Source: Citrobacter sp. Awk 4 (lineage in GTDB: Bacteria > Pseudomonadota > Gammaproteobacteria > Enterobacterales > Enterobacteriaceae). From it: a DNA stretch of 64,000 nt. Of the stretch, positions 9,814 through 26,365 are shown one piece after another. The stretch is from positions 1 through 64,000 of the forward strand of contig NZ_JANEWG010000015.1 in assembly GCF_028069725.1 (NCBI RefSeq), given 5' to 3'. A program made the position numbers and the translations under genes. Below the pieces are notes generated by a model, which saw nothing but the letters and a program-made list of their open reading frames with translations, ran no database searches and had not been told where the DNA came from. The first letter of the stretch is position 1, and each line of letters starts with the position of its first letter.

Positions 9814-11088
9814 TTATTCGCCAGATGCTTGCTGCGCTTCGGGCTTGCCATAAATCAGCAACGGCTTGCTCTGGCCGCCGATGACGGACTCATCGATCAC
9901 CACTTTTTCAACATCTTCCATTGAAGGCAAATCGTACATCGTGTCGAGCAGAGCGGCTTCTACGATAGAACGCAGGCCACGCGCCCCCGTCTTACGCGCC
10001 ATCGCTTTACGGGCGATAGCGTCCAGCGCTTCATCACGGAACTCTAAATCCACACCTTCGAGATTAAACAGCGCCTGATACTGCTTGGTCAGCGCGTTTT
10101 TCGGCTCTTTCAGAATTTGGATCAGCGCTTCTTCGCTCAGTTCGTTCAGGGTTGCGACCACTGGCAAACGACCAATGAACTCAGGGATCAGACCAAATTT
10201 GATCAGATCTTCTGGTTCAACCTGCGACAGCAGTTCACCTTCGCTAGCCTTATCAGACTTCGCTTTTACCGTCGCGCCAAAACCAATGCCCGACCCTGTT
10301 TCTACACGATGGGAGATAACCTTATCCAGCCCGGCAAACGCACCACCACAGATGAACAGAATCTTAGAGGTATCAACCTGCAAGAATTCCTGCTGCGGAT
10401 GTTTACGACCGCCCTGCGGCGGAACGGCGGCAACCGTCCCTTCGATCAGTTTCAACAGTGCCTGCTGTACGCCTTCACCGGAAACGTCACGGGTAATAGA
10501 CGGGTTGTCTGATTTACGGGAAATCTTGTCGATTTCATCGATGTAGACAATACCGCGCTGTGCTTTCTGCACATCGTAATCGCATTTCTGCAACAACTTC
10601 TGAATGATGTTCTCAACATCCTCACCCACATAACCCGCTTCGGTCAGGGTGGTGGCGTCCGCCATAGTGAACGGTACGTCCAGCAGACGCGCCAGCGTTT
10701 CGGCCAGCAACGTTTTCCCGGAACCCGTTGGACCAATCAGCAGAATGTTACTTTTGCCCAACTCGACGCCATTGCTGGTGTCGCCGTTACGCAGACGTTT
10801 GTAATGGTTGTATACCGCGACCGCCAGCACTTTTTTCGCCTGCTCCTGGCCGATAACATAATCGTCCAGGTGATTGCGAATTTCATGCGGCGTCGGCAGC
10901 GCACTACGCTCACGGTGCGGTGCCACTTCCTTAATCTCTTCGCGAATGATGTCGTTACATAAATCAACACATTCGTCGCAGATATACACGGATGGACCGG
11001 CGATCAGCTTACGCACTTCATGCTGGCTTTTGCCGCAAAAAGAGCAGTACAACAATTTGCCCGAGCCATCTTTGCGTTTATCTGTCAT
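9814..11088 (-). CDS. clpX: ClpX, AAA+ unfoldase of the ClpXP protease
   Basis: 424 residues, full length. ClpX recognises tagged substrates (ssrA tags, RpoS with RssB), unfolds them and feeds them to ClpP. The N-terminal zinc domain shows C-x2-C (YCSFCGKS) and C-x2-C ([10 protein letters not shown]). The AAA+ module has Walker A GPTGSGKT and Walker [10 protein letters not shown]. The IGF loop that docks into ClpP is seen as SGIGFGATV. Encoded 126 nt after clpP on the same strand, the conserved clpP-clpX operon. Confidence 0.98.
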   Translation of the reverse strand: MTDKRKDGSGKLLYCSFCGKSQHEVRKLIAGPSVYICDECVDLCNDIIREEIKEVAPHRERSALPTPHEIRNHLDDYVIGQEQAKKVLAVAVYNHYKRLRNGDTSNGVELGKSNILLIGPTGSGKTLLAETLARLLDVPFTMADATTLTEAGYVGEDVENIIQKLLQKCDYDVQKAQRGIVYIDEIDKISRKSDNPSITRDVSGEGVQQALLKLIEGTVAAVPPQGGRKHPQQEFLQVDTSKILFICGGAFAGLDKVISHRVETGSGIGFGATVKAKSDKASEGELLSQVEPEDLIKFGLIPEFIGRLPVVATLNELSEEALIQILKEPKNALTKQYQALFNLEGVDLEFRDEALDAIARKAMARKTGARGLRSIVEAALLDTMYDLPSMEDVEKVVIDESVIGGQSKPLLIYGKPEAQQASGE

Positions 11089-11214
11089 GAGTCAAAACCT
11101 CTTCTTTGTTCTTTGTGCCGCACACGACGACGCAAATGCCATTCTCAGGCGCAAGTCGCTTGTCAGCGTTGTGCCGCCCTTAGATATTATAGCGGCACAC
11201 TTGCGCCCTGGGCA

Positions 11215-11838
11215 TCAATTACGATGGGTCAAAATCGAGTCGACTAATCCATACTCCACCGCTTCAGAAGCGGAGAGGAAGCGATCGCGCTCAGTATCAC
11301 GTTCAATCTGCTCAAGAGATTGACCCGTATGGTGCGCCATAAGTTCATTCATGCGCCCTTTCACTTTCAGAATTTCACGGGCATGAATTTCAATATCCGT
11401 CGCCTGGCCCTGGTAACCGCCCAGAGGCTGGTGGATCATGACGCGAGAATTCGGCAGGCAGAAACGTTTACCTTTTGCACCTGCAGTCAGCAAAAATGCC
11501 CCCATTGAGCACGCCTGGCCCATACAAATGGTGCTAACGTCCGGCTTAATGAACTGCATGGTGTCATAAATAGACATCCCTGCGGTAATCACCCCGCCAG
11601 GGGAGTTGATGTACAGATAGATATCTTTTTCCGGGTTTTCCGCTTCCAGGAACAGCATCTGCGCCACAATCAGGTTAGCCATGTGGTCTTCAACCTGGCC
11701 TGTCAGAAAAATGACACGTTCCTTAAGTAGACGAGAATAGATATCAAAAGAGCGCTCACCACGTGAAGTCTGTTCAATGACCATCGGCACCAGCGCCATA
11801 TGGGGTGCAAAGTTATCTCGTTCGCCGCTGTATGACAT
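11215..11838 (-). CDS. clpP: ClpP, ATP-dependent Clp protease proteolytic subunit
   Basis: 207 residues from the ATG at 11838, which has a good Shine-Dalgarno (CAGGAGAC) and gives the E. coli length. The reading frame is open further upstream but that part overlaps the promoter. ClpP is a tetradecameric serine protease chamber. The N-terminal propeptide ([14 protein letters not shown], 14 residues) is removed by self-cleavage. The catalytic Ser111 (SMGAFLL), His136 (MIHQP) and the later Asp are present. Residue 110, just before the catalytic serine, is Cys here; in E. coli it is Ala as I recall it. Confidence 0.97.
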   Translation of the reverse strand: MSYSGERDNFAPHMALVPMVIEQTSRGERSFDIYSRLLKERVIFLTGQVEDHMANLIVAQMLFLEAENPEKDIYLYINSPGGVITAGMSIYDTMQFIKPDVSTICMGQACSMGAFLLTAGAKGKRFCLPNSRVMIHQPLGGYQGQATDIEIHAREILKVKGRMNELMAHHTGQSLEQIERDTERDRFLSASEAVEYGLVDSILTHRN

Positions 11839-11918
11839 TTCCGTCTCCTGGATAAAAAATGAAAAAACCTGCTGTACCGATTGTAACCTTATGGACGGAT
11901 TATCAGCTAGTCCCTCTG

Positions 11919-11948
11919 TTATGGGTACGGCATCGCCATAATTCAAGC
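11919..11948 (-). promoter_or_regulatory. Candidate sigma-32 promoter of clpP
   Basis: On the minus strand GCTTGAA (11942-11948) and CCCATAA (11919-11925) are separated by 16 nt, resembling the RpoH consensus. It lies about 80 nt upstream of the clpP start. Known E. coli clpP expression is partly heat-shock dependent. Confidence 0.6.
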
Positions 11949-12020
11949 ATAACAATCTTTTGCTGTAACGCTAACACTGAAACGCTGTTTTCGCACTCTT
12001 CCCATGCAAAATGCGTGACA

Positions 12021-12051
12021 AAAAAAAACCCGCCACCGGGCGGTGACGGGC
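12021..12051 (-). terminator. Intrinsic terminator of tig
   Basis: Stem CCCGTCACC/GGTGGCGGG with one mismatch, then a run of nine T on the minus strand, about 35 nt after the tig stop. Confidence 0.85.
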
Positions 12052-12085
12052 TTTTGTGCGAATTTCGTGCTACTTAAGCAACGAA

Positions 12086-13731
<1,646 letters not shown>

Positions 13732-14049
13732 CTACGCGATGCTCCCTGCTCCACGACAAGGAGGCGACGCGAAAACCGTATCCTGCAACCCTTCCCACTC
13801 CTTAATGGTGTAGGTATGCAGCGCCAGCGCATGTACGGTTGTGGAGAGTTCCGCCGTTAACGTACTGTAAATCATCCGATGACGATTAAGAAAACGTTCG
13901 CCAGTGAAGCGATCGCTGACCAGCACAACTTTAAAATGGCTTTCAGAGCCTGCCGGAACATTGTGACGATAGCTTTCATCCACAACTTCAAGGAACACGG
14001 GTTGGAACGTTGTCCTTAATTTTTCTTCTATTTGCTCACGTATCATCAT
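13732..14049 (-). CDS. bolA: BolA, stationary-phase morphogene and Fe-S partner protein
   Basis: 105 residues, the E. coli length, from the first of two adjacent ATGs at 14049, preceded by GGAGGA. BolA has a class II KH-like fold with the conserved His region (HVTGE-like segment seen here as [17 protein letters not shown]). In E. coli it affects cell shape and biofilm under stress and pairs with monothiol glutaredoxin GrxD on a shared iron-sulfur cluster. A gearbox promoter lies directly upstream. Divergent from yajG. Confidence 0.95.
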   Translation of the reverse strand: MMIREQIEEKLRTTFQPVFLEVVDESYRHNVPAGSESHFKVVLVSDRFTGERFLNRHRMIYSTLTAELSTTVHALALHTYTIKEWEGLQDTVFASPPCRGAGSIA

Positions 14050-14095
14050 GAAATATCTCCTCCGACAACGCTGAGATGTCACCCATCCCTTTAAA

Positions 14096-14104
14096 TACTA
14101 GCCG
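14096..14104 (-). promoter_or_regulatory. bolA gearbox promoter, -10 element
   Basis: The minus strand reads CGGCTAGTA, the exact gearbox -10 element of the E. coli bolA1 promoter, which is driven by RpoS and rises at low growth rate. It lies about 47 nt upstream of the bolA start. Confidence 0.8.
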
Positions 14105-14353
14105 CTTTTACCGCTTCCATTACACTCTTACAACAAAAATTTAGCGTTCGTCTGATTTTCTCATTCAAACGTATGAAGTTTACTGACTTACCTGTCCATT
14201 TGAAGCTCAAAAACCGGGGTAGAGTGCCCCGAGGGTCAGAAAACCGACAACGCAATGAATTTACATGCGTTGAGCACTTCCCCTCGCCGTTGGCAATGTT
14301 ATGATGGCGGGAATTTTTTTCTATCACGCTTAAGAGTCACTGAGAGTTCGAAC

Positions 14354-14932
14354 ATGTTAAAAAAAATCCTCTTTCCGTTAGTTGCTCTGGTTATGCTGGC
14401 TGGATGCGCAACACCGCCAACAACGATTGATGTCTCTCCCAAAATTTCCCTACCGCAGCAGGACCCGAGTCTGATGGGAGTTACCGTCAGCATTAATGGC
14501 GCCGATCAGCGTCCGGATCAAGCACTGGCGAAAGTGACCCGCGACAACCAAATGGTAACCCTGACCGCGTCTCGCGATCTGCGCTTCTTGCTGCAAGAAG
14601 TGCTGGAAAAGCAGATGACCGCACGCGGCTACATGGTAGGCCCGAACGGTCCGGTAAACCTGCAAATTATTGTTAGCCAACTGTATGCCGATGTGTCTCA
14701 GGGCAGCGTCCGCTACAACATCGCGACCAAAGCTGACATCGCTATCATCGCGACCGCGGCAAACGGCAACAAGATGACCAAAAACTACCGCGCAAGCTAT
14801 TCTGTTGAAGGCGCACTGCAGGCCTCTAACAAGAATATTGCTGATGCCGTTAACAGCGTCCTGACCGACACCATCGCTGATATGTCTCAGGACACCAGCG
14901 TTCACGATTTCATTAAGCAGAACGCACGTTAA
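14354..14932 (+). CDS. yajG: YajG, outer-membrane-type lipoprotein
   Basis: 192 residues from the ATG at 14354; the frame is open earlier but this start gives the E. coli length and a proper signal peptide. The lipobox is LAGC (MLAGCATPP), with Ala after the Cys, which favours outer-membrane sorting. The mature protein is the YajG lipoprotein family of unknown function. It shares a gene pair with ampG, 44 nt downstream, as in E. coli. Confidence 0.93.
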   Translation: MLKKILFPLVALVMLAGCATPPTTIDVSPKISLPQQDPSLMGVTVSINGADQRPDQALAKVTRDNQMVTLTASRDLRFLLQEVLEKQMTARGYMVGPNGPVNLQIIVSQLYADVSQGSVRYNIATKADIAIIATAANGNKMTKNYRASYSVEGALQASNKNIADAVNSVLTDTIADMSQDTSVHDFIKQNAR

Positions 14933-14944
14933 TTTCTGCCCTCA

Positions 14945-14965
14945 GGCCCGGCATAACGCCGGGCC
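14945..14965. other. GC-rich intercistronic hairpin between yajG and ampG
   Basis: Perfect 8-bp stem GGCCCGGC/GCCGGGCC with a 5-nt loop, and no T run. It ends 11 nt before the ampG start, so it may limit read-through or ampG translation or protect the yajG 3' end. The role is inferred. Confidence 0.5.
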
Positions 14966-14976
14966 CGTAGAAGCCC

Positions 14977-16452
14977 ATGTCCAGTCACTATTTACGTATA
15001 TTTCAGCAACCGCGTTCCGCTATCCTGTTGATTCTGGGGTTCGCTTCCGGTTTACCTCTCGCGCTGACGTCAGGCACACTTCAGGCCTGGATGACCGTTG
15101 AGAACATCGATCTTAAAACCATTGGTTTCTTTTCCTTAGTGGGACAGGCCTACGTTTTTAAGTTTCTCTGGTCGCCCATCATGGACCGCTACACACCGCC
15201 TTTTTTAGGTCGTCGTCGCGGCTGGCTACTCACCACACAGTTTCTGTTGCTGATTTCCATTGCGGCAATGGGTTTCCTGGAACCCGGAACGCAATTACGC
15301 TGGATGGCCGCGCTGGCAGTGGTTATCGCCTTCTGTTCGGCGTCGCAGGATATTGTTTTTGACGCCTGGAAGACCGATGTGCTGCCCGCCGAGGAACGTG
15401 GGACTGGCGCGGCGATCAGCGTGTTGGGTTATCGCCTGGGCATGTTGGTTTCCGGTGGACTAGCTCTCTGGATGGCAGACCGCTGGCTCGGCTGGCAAGG
15501 CATGTACTGGCTGATGGCAGCCTTACTGATCCCCTGCATTATTGCCACACTGCTCGCCCCTGAACCCGCCGATAGCATCCCGGTGCCCAAAACGCTGGAA
15601 CAGGCGGTCGCGGCGCCATTGCGTGACTTTTTTGGTCGCAACAACGCCTGGCTGATTCTGCTGCTCATCGTGCTCTATAAACTGGGCGACGCCTTTGCCA
15701 TGAGCCTGACCACCACCTTTTTGATTCGCGGCGTCGGTTTTGACGCCGGTGAAGTTGGCGTAGTGAATAAAACGCTGGGATTGCTGGCCACCATTGTGGG
15801 TGCACTGTACGGCGGAGTGTTGATGCAGCGTCTTTCGCTGTTTCGCGCGTTATTGATCTTCGGCATTCTACAAGGCGCTTCAAACGCTGGATATTGGTTA
15901 CTGTCAGTCACCGACAAGCACATGTTCAGCATGGGCGCGGCTGTGTTTTTCGAAAACCTGTGCGGCGGTATGGGGACGGCAGCATTTGTCGCGCTGCTCA
16001 TGACCTTATGCAACAAATCATTTTCCGCCACTCAATTTGCATTGCTTTCCGCACTCTCTGCGGTAGGCCGCGTCTATGTTGGCCCCGTCGCGGGCTGGTT
16101 TGTCGAGGCCCACGGCTGGCCAACGTTCTATCTCTTTTCCGTCGCCGCCGCCGTTCCGGGGCTGCTGCTGCTGCTGGTTTGTCGTCAAACGCTGGAACAC
16201 AGTTGGGAAAGCGAAAGCTTTATTCCGCGCACTGAATTTCGCCGGGCCTATAGTCTGGCCTTGCTCACACTGACAACAGGTTGTTGCTTACTGGTTGTGT
16301 GGCTGCTGTTGCTGACAATGAATGCCGCAGATTACACCAATTTCTCGTTCCTGCCTGCGATGCTGGAAACGGGCGTGGTGGTCGCCGTGTGCGGTATTGT
16401 GTTCGGCGGATTGCTCGATTATCTGGCGCTGCGGAAAACGCGCTTGCTGTAA
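14977..16452 (+). CDS. ampG: AmpG, muropeptide permease
   Basis: 491 residues, full length. AmpG is an inner-membrane major facilitator that imports GlcNAc-anhydroMurNAc peptides released from the wall for recycling, driven by proton motive force. In bacteria with inducible ampC these products also signal beta-lactamase induction through AmpR. No ampC or ampR lies in this window. The hydrophobic pattern fits about 14 transmembrane segments. The family start LRIFQQPRSAILLILGFASG is intact. Confidence 0.96.
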   Translation: MSSHYLRIFQQPRSAILLILGFASGLPLALTSGTLQAWMTVENIDLKTIGFFSLVGQAYVFKFLWSPIMDRYTPPFLGRRRGWLLTTQFLLLISIAAMGFLEPGTQLRWMAALAVVIAFCSASQDIVFDAWKTDVLPAEERGTGAAISVLGYRLGMLVSGGLALWMADRWLGWQGMYWLMAALLIPCIIATLLAPEPADSIPVPKTLEQAVAAPLRDFFGRNNAWLILLLIVLYKLGDAFAMSLTTTFLIRGVGFDAGEVGVVNKTLGLLATIVGALYGGVLMQRLSLFRALLIFGILQGASNAGYWLLSVTDKHMFSMGAAVFFENLCGGMGTAAFVALLMTLCNKSFSATQFALLSALSAVGRVYVGPVAGWFVEAHGWPTFYLFSVAAAVPGLLLLLVCRQTLEHSWESESFIPRTEFRRAYSLALLTLTTGCCLLVVWLLLLTMNAADYTNFSFLPAMLETGVVVAVCGIVFGGLLDYLALRKTRLL

Positions 16453-16909
16453 AGAAAATGTTATTTGCCGTTGTAATAACATGCCGTAATTATAACGGTC
16501 AAATAACCATCAACTAATAAAAATTATATTTGTTCTTTTGTGCTCAATAGAATTTGGAAATTATTGACAATTTCACCGCCCCCTATTTTCCTTACACGAT
16601 TCAGCCGATGAGTATTTAATTTTCCGTTTTTTAATTGTCCATTTATTGATAATGAGTTGTTAATTAATTGTTTTATTTTTGCATTGGTTATACCAATTGC
16701 CCTCCCTGTCTCAGTGGATCACCCACTTTCGTTATAACGTCATGTCGCAACAGGTTCTTAAAGTCAATTCAACACACCTTGCAACATATGTGACACGTGC
16801 GGCAGAACCCGGTAACACAGATCCAATCATGTTTACAGTAATGTAACCTTCCCGTAAAATGCCCACACACTTTAAACGCCACCAGGTCCCGTGGAATTGA
16901 GGTCGTTAA
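16453..16909 (+). promoter_or_regulatory. cyo operon control region
   Basis: 457 AT-rich nt without a gene, ahead of cyoA. A GTTAATTAA at 16659-16667 matches the core of the ArcA consensus; ArcA represses cyo under low oxygen in E. coli. The exact promoter was not assigned. Confidence 0.6.
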
Positions 16910-20802
<3,893 letters not shown>

Positions 20803-20813
20803 GAGCGGCGAGT

Positions 20814-21704
20814 ATGATGTTTAAGCAATACCTGCAAGTAACGAAACCAGGCATCATCTTTGGCAACCTGATCTCGGTGATTGGGGGATTCCTGCTGGCC
20901 TCAAAAGGCAGCATCGACTATCCCCTGTTTATCTACACGCTGATCGGTGTGTCACTGGTTGTGGCGTCGGGTTGTGTATTTAACAACTACATCGACAGGG
21001 ATATCGACAGGAAGATGGAAAGGACCAAGAATCGGGTGCTGGTAAAAGGCCTGATCTCTCCTAACGTCTCGCTGGTGTACGCCACCCTGCTGGGTATTGC
21101 TGGCTTCATGCTGCTGTGGTTTGGCGCTAACCCTCTGGCCTGCTGGCTGGGGGTGATGGGCTTCGTGGTGTATGTTGGCGTCTATAGCCTGTACATGAAA
21201 CGCCACTCCGTTTACGGCACGCTGATTGGCTCTCTCTCCGGCGCTGCGCCGCCGGTGATTGGCTACTGCGCCGTAACGGGCGAGTTCGACAGCGGCGCAT
21301 TGATTCTGCTGGCGATCTTTAGCCTGTGGCAAATGCCGCACTCCTATGCCATCGCGATTTTCCGCTTTAAGGATTATCAGGCAGCCAATATCCCGGTTCT
21401 GCCGGTGGTCAAAGGCATTTCGGTCGCGAAAAACCACATCACGCTGTACATCATTGCGTTTGCAGTGGCCACGCTGATGCTAACCCTCGGCGGCTACGCA
21501 GGTTACAAATACCTGATCGTCGCAGCGGCGGTAAGCGTCTGGTGGCTCGGCATGGCGCTGCGCGGTTACAAAGTGGAAGATGATAAGGTCTGGGCGCGTA
21601 AGCTCTTCGGCTTCTCCATCATCGCCATTACCGCGCTCTCCGTGATGATGTCCGTCGACTTTATGGTGCCGAATTCGCAAAACCTGCTGACCTACGTCTG
21701 GTAA
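20814..21704 (+). CDS. cyoE: CyoE, protoheme IX farnesyltransferase (heme O synthase)
   Basis: 296 residues from the first of two overlapping ATGs at 20814, as in E. coli. CyoE is a UbiA-type inner-membrane prenyltransferase that attaches farnesyl to heme b to make the heme O used by CyoB. The Asp-rich prenyl-diphosphate motif is [18 protein letters not shown]. About seven to nine transmembrane segments. Last gene of the operon, closed by a terminator. Confidence 0.97.
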   Translation: MMFKQYLQVTKPGIIFGNLISVIGGFLLASKGSIDYPLFIYTLIGVSLVVASGCVFNNYIDRDIDRKMERTKNRVLVKGLISPNVSLVYATLLGIAGFMLLWFGANPLACWLGVMGFVVYVGVYSLYMKRHSVYGTLIGSLSGAAPPVIGYCAVTGEFDSGALILLAIFSLWQMPHSYAIAIFRFKDYQAANIPVLPVVKGISVAKNHITLYIIAFAVATLMLTLGGYAGYKYLIVAAAVSVWWLGMALRGYKVEDDKVWARKLFGFSIIAITALSVMMSVDFMVPNSQNLLTYVW

Positions 21705-21718
21705 GTCAAACATCGCTT

Positions 21719-21748
21719 AAAAAGGGCGCTCCGGCGCCCTTTTTTATT
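21719..21748 (+). terminator. Intrinsic terminator of the cyo operon
   Basis: Stem AAAAAGGGCGC/GCGCCCTTTTT with loop TCCG, followed by TATTTT. It lies 14 nt after the cyoE stop. Confidence 0.9.
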
Positions 21749-21770
21749 TTTCGCGTTGTTTTTACTGACG

Positions 21771-22130
21771 TTAAGTATCGTCTTTTGAATTACTATTACC
21801 GATTTCAAATAACCATTTACCCGCCTCCGCTGATTCCGCAAACATCCTTACGGTTAAAGGCAAGCGTGTTGCCTCTACTTCTTCCCGTTTGGCTTTGAAC
21901 CAGCGCGTCAGAAGTGGTGTATTTTCCCAGGGGAAGTAACGAGTCCAGTTAACCTCTGATAAATCAACATCAAATGCTTTCTGAAAAGCTTCAATTGCAT
22001 CTGAAAGATCGTCTCGGGGCTCATTGAATAGATCTGTGTCCAGTTCTAACAGGATCTCTTTTCCGTTCTTATCCTCTTCTCCGGGTATCTCTTTCCTGAA
22101 AAGTTCCAACACGGCGTCTTGTATTTCCAT
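21771..22130 (-). CDS. DUF1493 family small protein, ACP-like
   Basis: 119 residues from the ATG at 22130, which overlaps the stop of the upstream gene as TAATG; a GTG at 22145 is a weaker alternative. The region LDTDL...DDLSDAIEAFQKAFDVDL followed by WTRYFP is typical of DUF1493. Its pattern resembles acyl carrier proteins, but the DSL serine that carries phosphopantetheine is not present (DDLSD instead), so it is probably not a working carrier. No function is established. It forms a coupled pair with the STM2901-family gene, in a spot where E. coli K-12 has nothing between cyoE and yajR. Confidence 0.8.
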   Translation of the reverse strand: MEIQDAVLELFRKEIPGEEDKNGKEILLELDTDLFNEPRDDLSDAIEAFQKAFDVDLSEVNWTRYFPWENTPLLTRWFKAKREEVEATRLPLTVRMFAESAEAGKWLFEIGNSNSKDDT

Positions 22131-22579
22131 TAGAAAGATGTCCACTGTATACGATCTTTTGAACGTGCAATCATATTGTATTTATTCTGCGTACGACGTG
22201 AGACTTGATAAATAGTATTCGTTAATGCCACCCACCCTATCCAGGGGCAGTAACGCCCAATCACTGTTGCAAGTTTGTTAGTTTTCCTCATAGAAAAACC
22301 AACAGGTGTTTTAACCCGAAGACCAAAAGGTAAACGCATATCTCTCAGTATGATTCTTGCATACTTTGAGGCAATACTTGTGCCCGGTTCAGCACCTCGA
22401 GGTTTCTGCCTTGTATTTAACCATGGCTGACCTGCGAGAATAGCTGCGCCAGAATTAATGCCAATTCCTAGCTCATCGCAAAACTGTTCCAGAAAAATCA
22501 AATCAAATAGCTCGCCGGCAGTAAGATTGGCATGCCCGTGATACCAATATGTTCCATTAGCTTCTTCAGTCGTGTCCAT
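22130..22579 (-). CDS. STM2901-family protein, function unknown
   Basis: 149 residues, start ATG at 22579 with a strong Shine-Dalgarno (GGAGGAA). The N-terminus (GTYWYHGHANLTAGELF), the central GQPWLNTR and the GTSIASKYAR segment match my memory of the Salmonella STM2901 family. A hydrophobic stretch near residues 107-120 (YCPWIGWVALTNTIY) may contact a membrane. Genes of this family are often next to DUF1493 genes in accessory DNA. The pair is convergent to the cyo operon and divergent from yajR. The region looks more AT-rich than its neighbours, suggesting transfer. Confidence 0.75.
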   Translation of the reverse strand: MDTTEEANGTYWYHGHANLTAGELFDLIFLEQFCDELGIGINSGAAILAGQPWLNTRQKPRGAEPGTSIASKYARIILRDMRLPFGLRVKTPVGFSMRKTNKLATVIGRYCPWIGWVALTNTIYQVSRRTQNKYNMIARSKDRIQWTSF

Positions 22580-22774
22580 ATGTTCCTCCAGTATCCATCT
22601 GAAATCTTTTTGCGTTGCTTTAACTCAACGAAAAACACACCTAAATTATATTAAAACTACTAATTTCAATTACAACTAATGTGTTTTTCGTTGTTCACAC
22701 ATCTACATATCGTTGTGGTTTACCCCATTCCTTCCCCGCTTTACACTAGTCGCGAAATTTATACAGAGGTGGGA

Positions 22775-24139
22775 ATGAACGATTACAAAATGACGCCGGG
22801 CGAGTTGCGCGCCACCTGGGGTTTAGGGACCGTATTTTCATTGCGCATGCTCGGCATGTTTATGGTCCTGCCTGTTCTGACCACTTATGGCATGGCGCTA
22901 CAAGGCGCCAGTGAAGCCTTGATTGGGATTGCCATCGGCATTTACGGGCTGGCGCAGGCCGTTTTTCAGATCCCCTTCGGATTGCTCTCCGACCGTATTG
23001 GCCGCAAGCCGCTTATTGTCGGTGGTCTGGCGGTGTTTGTCGCCGGTAGCGTGATCGCCGCCCTCTCCCACTCGATTTGGGGAATCATTCTGGGGCGCGC
23101 CTTGCAGGGGTCCGGCGCCATCGCCGCCGCCGTTATGGCGCTGTTATCGGATTTAACCCGCGAGCAAAACCGCACCAAAGCGATGGCGTTTATCGGCGTC
23201 AGTTTTGGCATTACCTTCGCCATTGCGATGGTGCTTGGGCCAATCATCACTCACGCACTGGGGCTGAATGCCCTGTTCTGGATGATCGCGGTACTGGCCA
23301 CCCTCGGTATTATTCTGACTGTCTGGGTGGTGCCGAACAGTACTAACCATGTACTGAACCGTGAATCCGGGATGGTAAAAGGCAGTTTCAGCAAGGTACT
23401 GGCCGAACCCAAACTGCTCAAGCTCAACTTCGGCATTATGTGCCTGCACATCCTGTTGATGTCTACTTTCGTCGCCCTCCCCGGTCAGCTCGCCGCAGCG
23501 GGTTTTCCCGCCGCCGAACACTGGAAAATTTACCTGGTCACCATGTTGATCTCGTTTGGTTCAGTGGTGCCTTTCATTATTTATGCTGAAGTAAAACGCA
23601 AAATGAAGCGGGTATTTCTGTGGTGCGTGGCGCTGATCCTGATTGCGGAAATTGTTCTGTGGAGCGCAAACGTCCATTTCTGGGGACTGATTGCCGGGGT
23701 TCAGCTTTTCTTTCTCGCCTTCAACCTGATGGAAGCTCTCCTCCCCTCACTCATCAGCAAAGAGTCTCCCGCCGGTTATAAAGGGACCGCAATGGGCGTC
23801 TACTCCACCAGCCAGTTCCTGGGCGTGGCGATTGGCGGCTCGTTGGGGGGATGGGTCGATGGGATGTTTGACGGTCAGGCGGTGTTTCTGGCGGGTGCCA
23901 TGCTGAGCATCGTATGGCTGGCGGTTGCCAGTACCATGAAAGAACCGCCGTATGTCAGCAGCTTACGTGTCGAAATTCCACCGGATGTTGCCGCTGATGA
24001 CACCCTTAAACAGCGTCTGATGACAAAAGATGGGGTGAGTGAAGTGTTGATTGTGGCGAGCGAACATTCCGCCTACGTGAAGATCGACAGCAAAGTGACT
24101 AATCGGTTTGAGGTCGAACAGGCAATCAAGCTGGGGTAA
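22775..24139 (+). CDS. yajR: YajR, major facilitator superfamily transporter
   Basis: 454 residues from the ATG at 22775 (Shine-Dalgarno GAGGTGGG), matching E. coli YajR. It is a 12-helix drug:proton antiporter-type MFS protein. MFS motif A is GLLSDRIGRKPLI between helices 2 and 3. Unlike most MFS proteins it ends with a soluble ferredoxin-like domain of about 67 residues (LKQRLMTKDGVSEVLIVASE), the YAM domain. The physiological substrate is unknown. Confidence 0.94.
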   Translation: MNDYKMTPGELRATWGLGTVFSLRMLGMFMVLPVLTTYGMALQGASEALIGIAIGIYGLAQAVFQIPFGLLSDRIGRKPLIVGGLAVFVAGSVIAALSHSIWGIILGRALQGSGAIAAAVMALLSDLTREQNRTKAMAFIGVSFGITFAIAMVLGPIITHALGLNALFWMIAVLATLGIILTVWVVPNSTNHVLNRESGMVKGSFSKVLAEPKLLKLNFGIMCLHILLMSTFVALPGQLAAAGFPAAEHWKIYLVTMLISFGSVVPFIIYAEVKRKMKRVFLWCVALILIAEIVLWSANVHFWGLIAGVQLFFLAFNLMEALLPSLISKESPAGYKGTAMGVYSTSQFLGVAIGGSLGGWVDGMFDGQAVFLAGAMLSIVWLAVASTMKEPPYVSSLRVEIPPDVAADDTLKQRLMTKDGVSEVLIVASEHSAYVKIDSKVTNRFEVEQAIKLG

Positions 24140-24141
24140 GA

Positions 24142-24228
24142 GATTCGTTTGCCGGATGGTGGCTACGCCTTTTCCGGCAAACGAATCGACATCGCCCGTA
24201 GGCCCGGTAGGCGTCAGCACCACCGGGC
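24142..24228. repeat. BIME: REP elements between yajR and yajQ
   Basis: The first unit is a perfect 15-bp inverted repeat (24142-24156 with 24173-24187) containing the REP core GCCGGATGG. The second runs GTAGGCCCGGTAGGCG... at 24199-24228. It lies between convergent genes and may act as a 3' end for both. Confidence 0.8.
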
Positions 24229-24246
24229 AATGTGTCGGATGACGAC

Positions 24247-24738
24247 TTAATCGCGGAAGTTTTTAAACTGGAACGGCTGCCCCAGATCGCCGCCGCGCAC
24301 CAGCGCCATCACGGACTGCAGATCGTCGCGAGCCTTACCGGTCACACGAATCTCTTCGCCCTGAATTTGCGCCTGTACTTTCAGCTTGCTGTCTTTAATC
24401 AGCTTGACGATTTTCTTCTGCACGGCGCTTTCAATGCCTTGTTTCAGCTTTGCTTCAACAAACCAGGTTTTACCGCTGTGCACGAAAGTTTCCGGTACGT
24501 CCAGAGACGTCCCTTCAATGCCGCGTTTCAGCAGCTTGGCACGCAAAATATCCAGCAGTTGATTGACCTGAAAATCAGATTCGCTCAGGACTTTGATCGT
24601 CTTATTCGCCTCGTTCAGCTCAAAAGTGGCCTCAACGCCCCGAAAATCAAAGCGTGACTCAACTTCGCGGCTCGCATTATCGACGGCGTTACGCGCTTCC
24701 TGAAGATCAACTTCAGACACAATATCGAAAGATGGCAT
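24247..24738 (-). CDS. yajQ: YajQ, UPF0234 nucleotide-binding protein
   Basis: 163 residues from the ATG at 24738 (Shine-Dalgarno GAGAGGAA), the E. coli length. It folds as two RRM-like ferredoxin domains ([20 protein letters not shown] and the C-terminal [14 protein letters not shown]). Family members bind nucleic acids and, in some species, cyclic di-GMP. A direct role in enterobacteria is not settled. Divergent from panE. Confidence 0.94.
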   Translation of the reverse strand: MPSFDIVSEVDLQEARNAVDNASREVESRFDFRGVEATFELNEANKTIKVLSESDFQVNQLLDILRAKLLKRGIEGTSLDVPETFVHSGKTWFVEAKLKQGIESAVQKKIVKLIKDSKLKVQAQIQGEEIRVTGKARDDLQSVMALVRGGDLGQPFQFKNFRD

Positions 24739-24851
24739 CTTTTCCTCTCCCTCTGTTTTTGATGCGAAGCATAATACCTGCAAAGTTCCTCGACAGACAG
24801 CGCTATACTATGTGGAAGAACACCCGGTGCTGTTGCGGGTGAGGAGGAAGA

Positions 24852-26316
<1,465 letters not shown>

Positions 26317-26365
26317 TTTCAAGGCCACTCCAGCGGCCGACGTAATCTTAATAAAGGAATAACAG

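Noticed and set aside
11839..11955. N-terminal extension of ClpP by 39 residues
   Set aside because: It contains the promoter-like sequence, has no homology to ClpP, and the ATG at 11838 has the better ribosome site.
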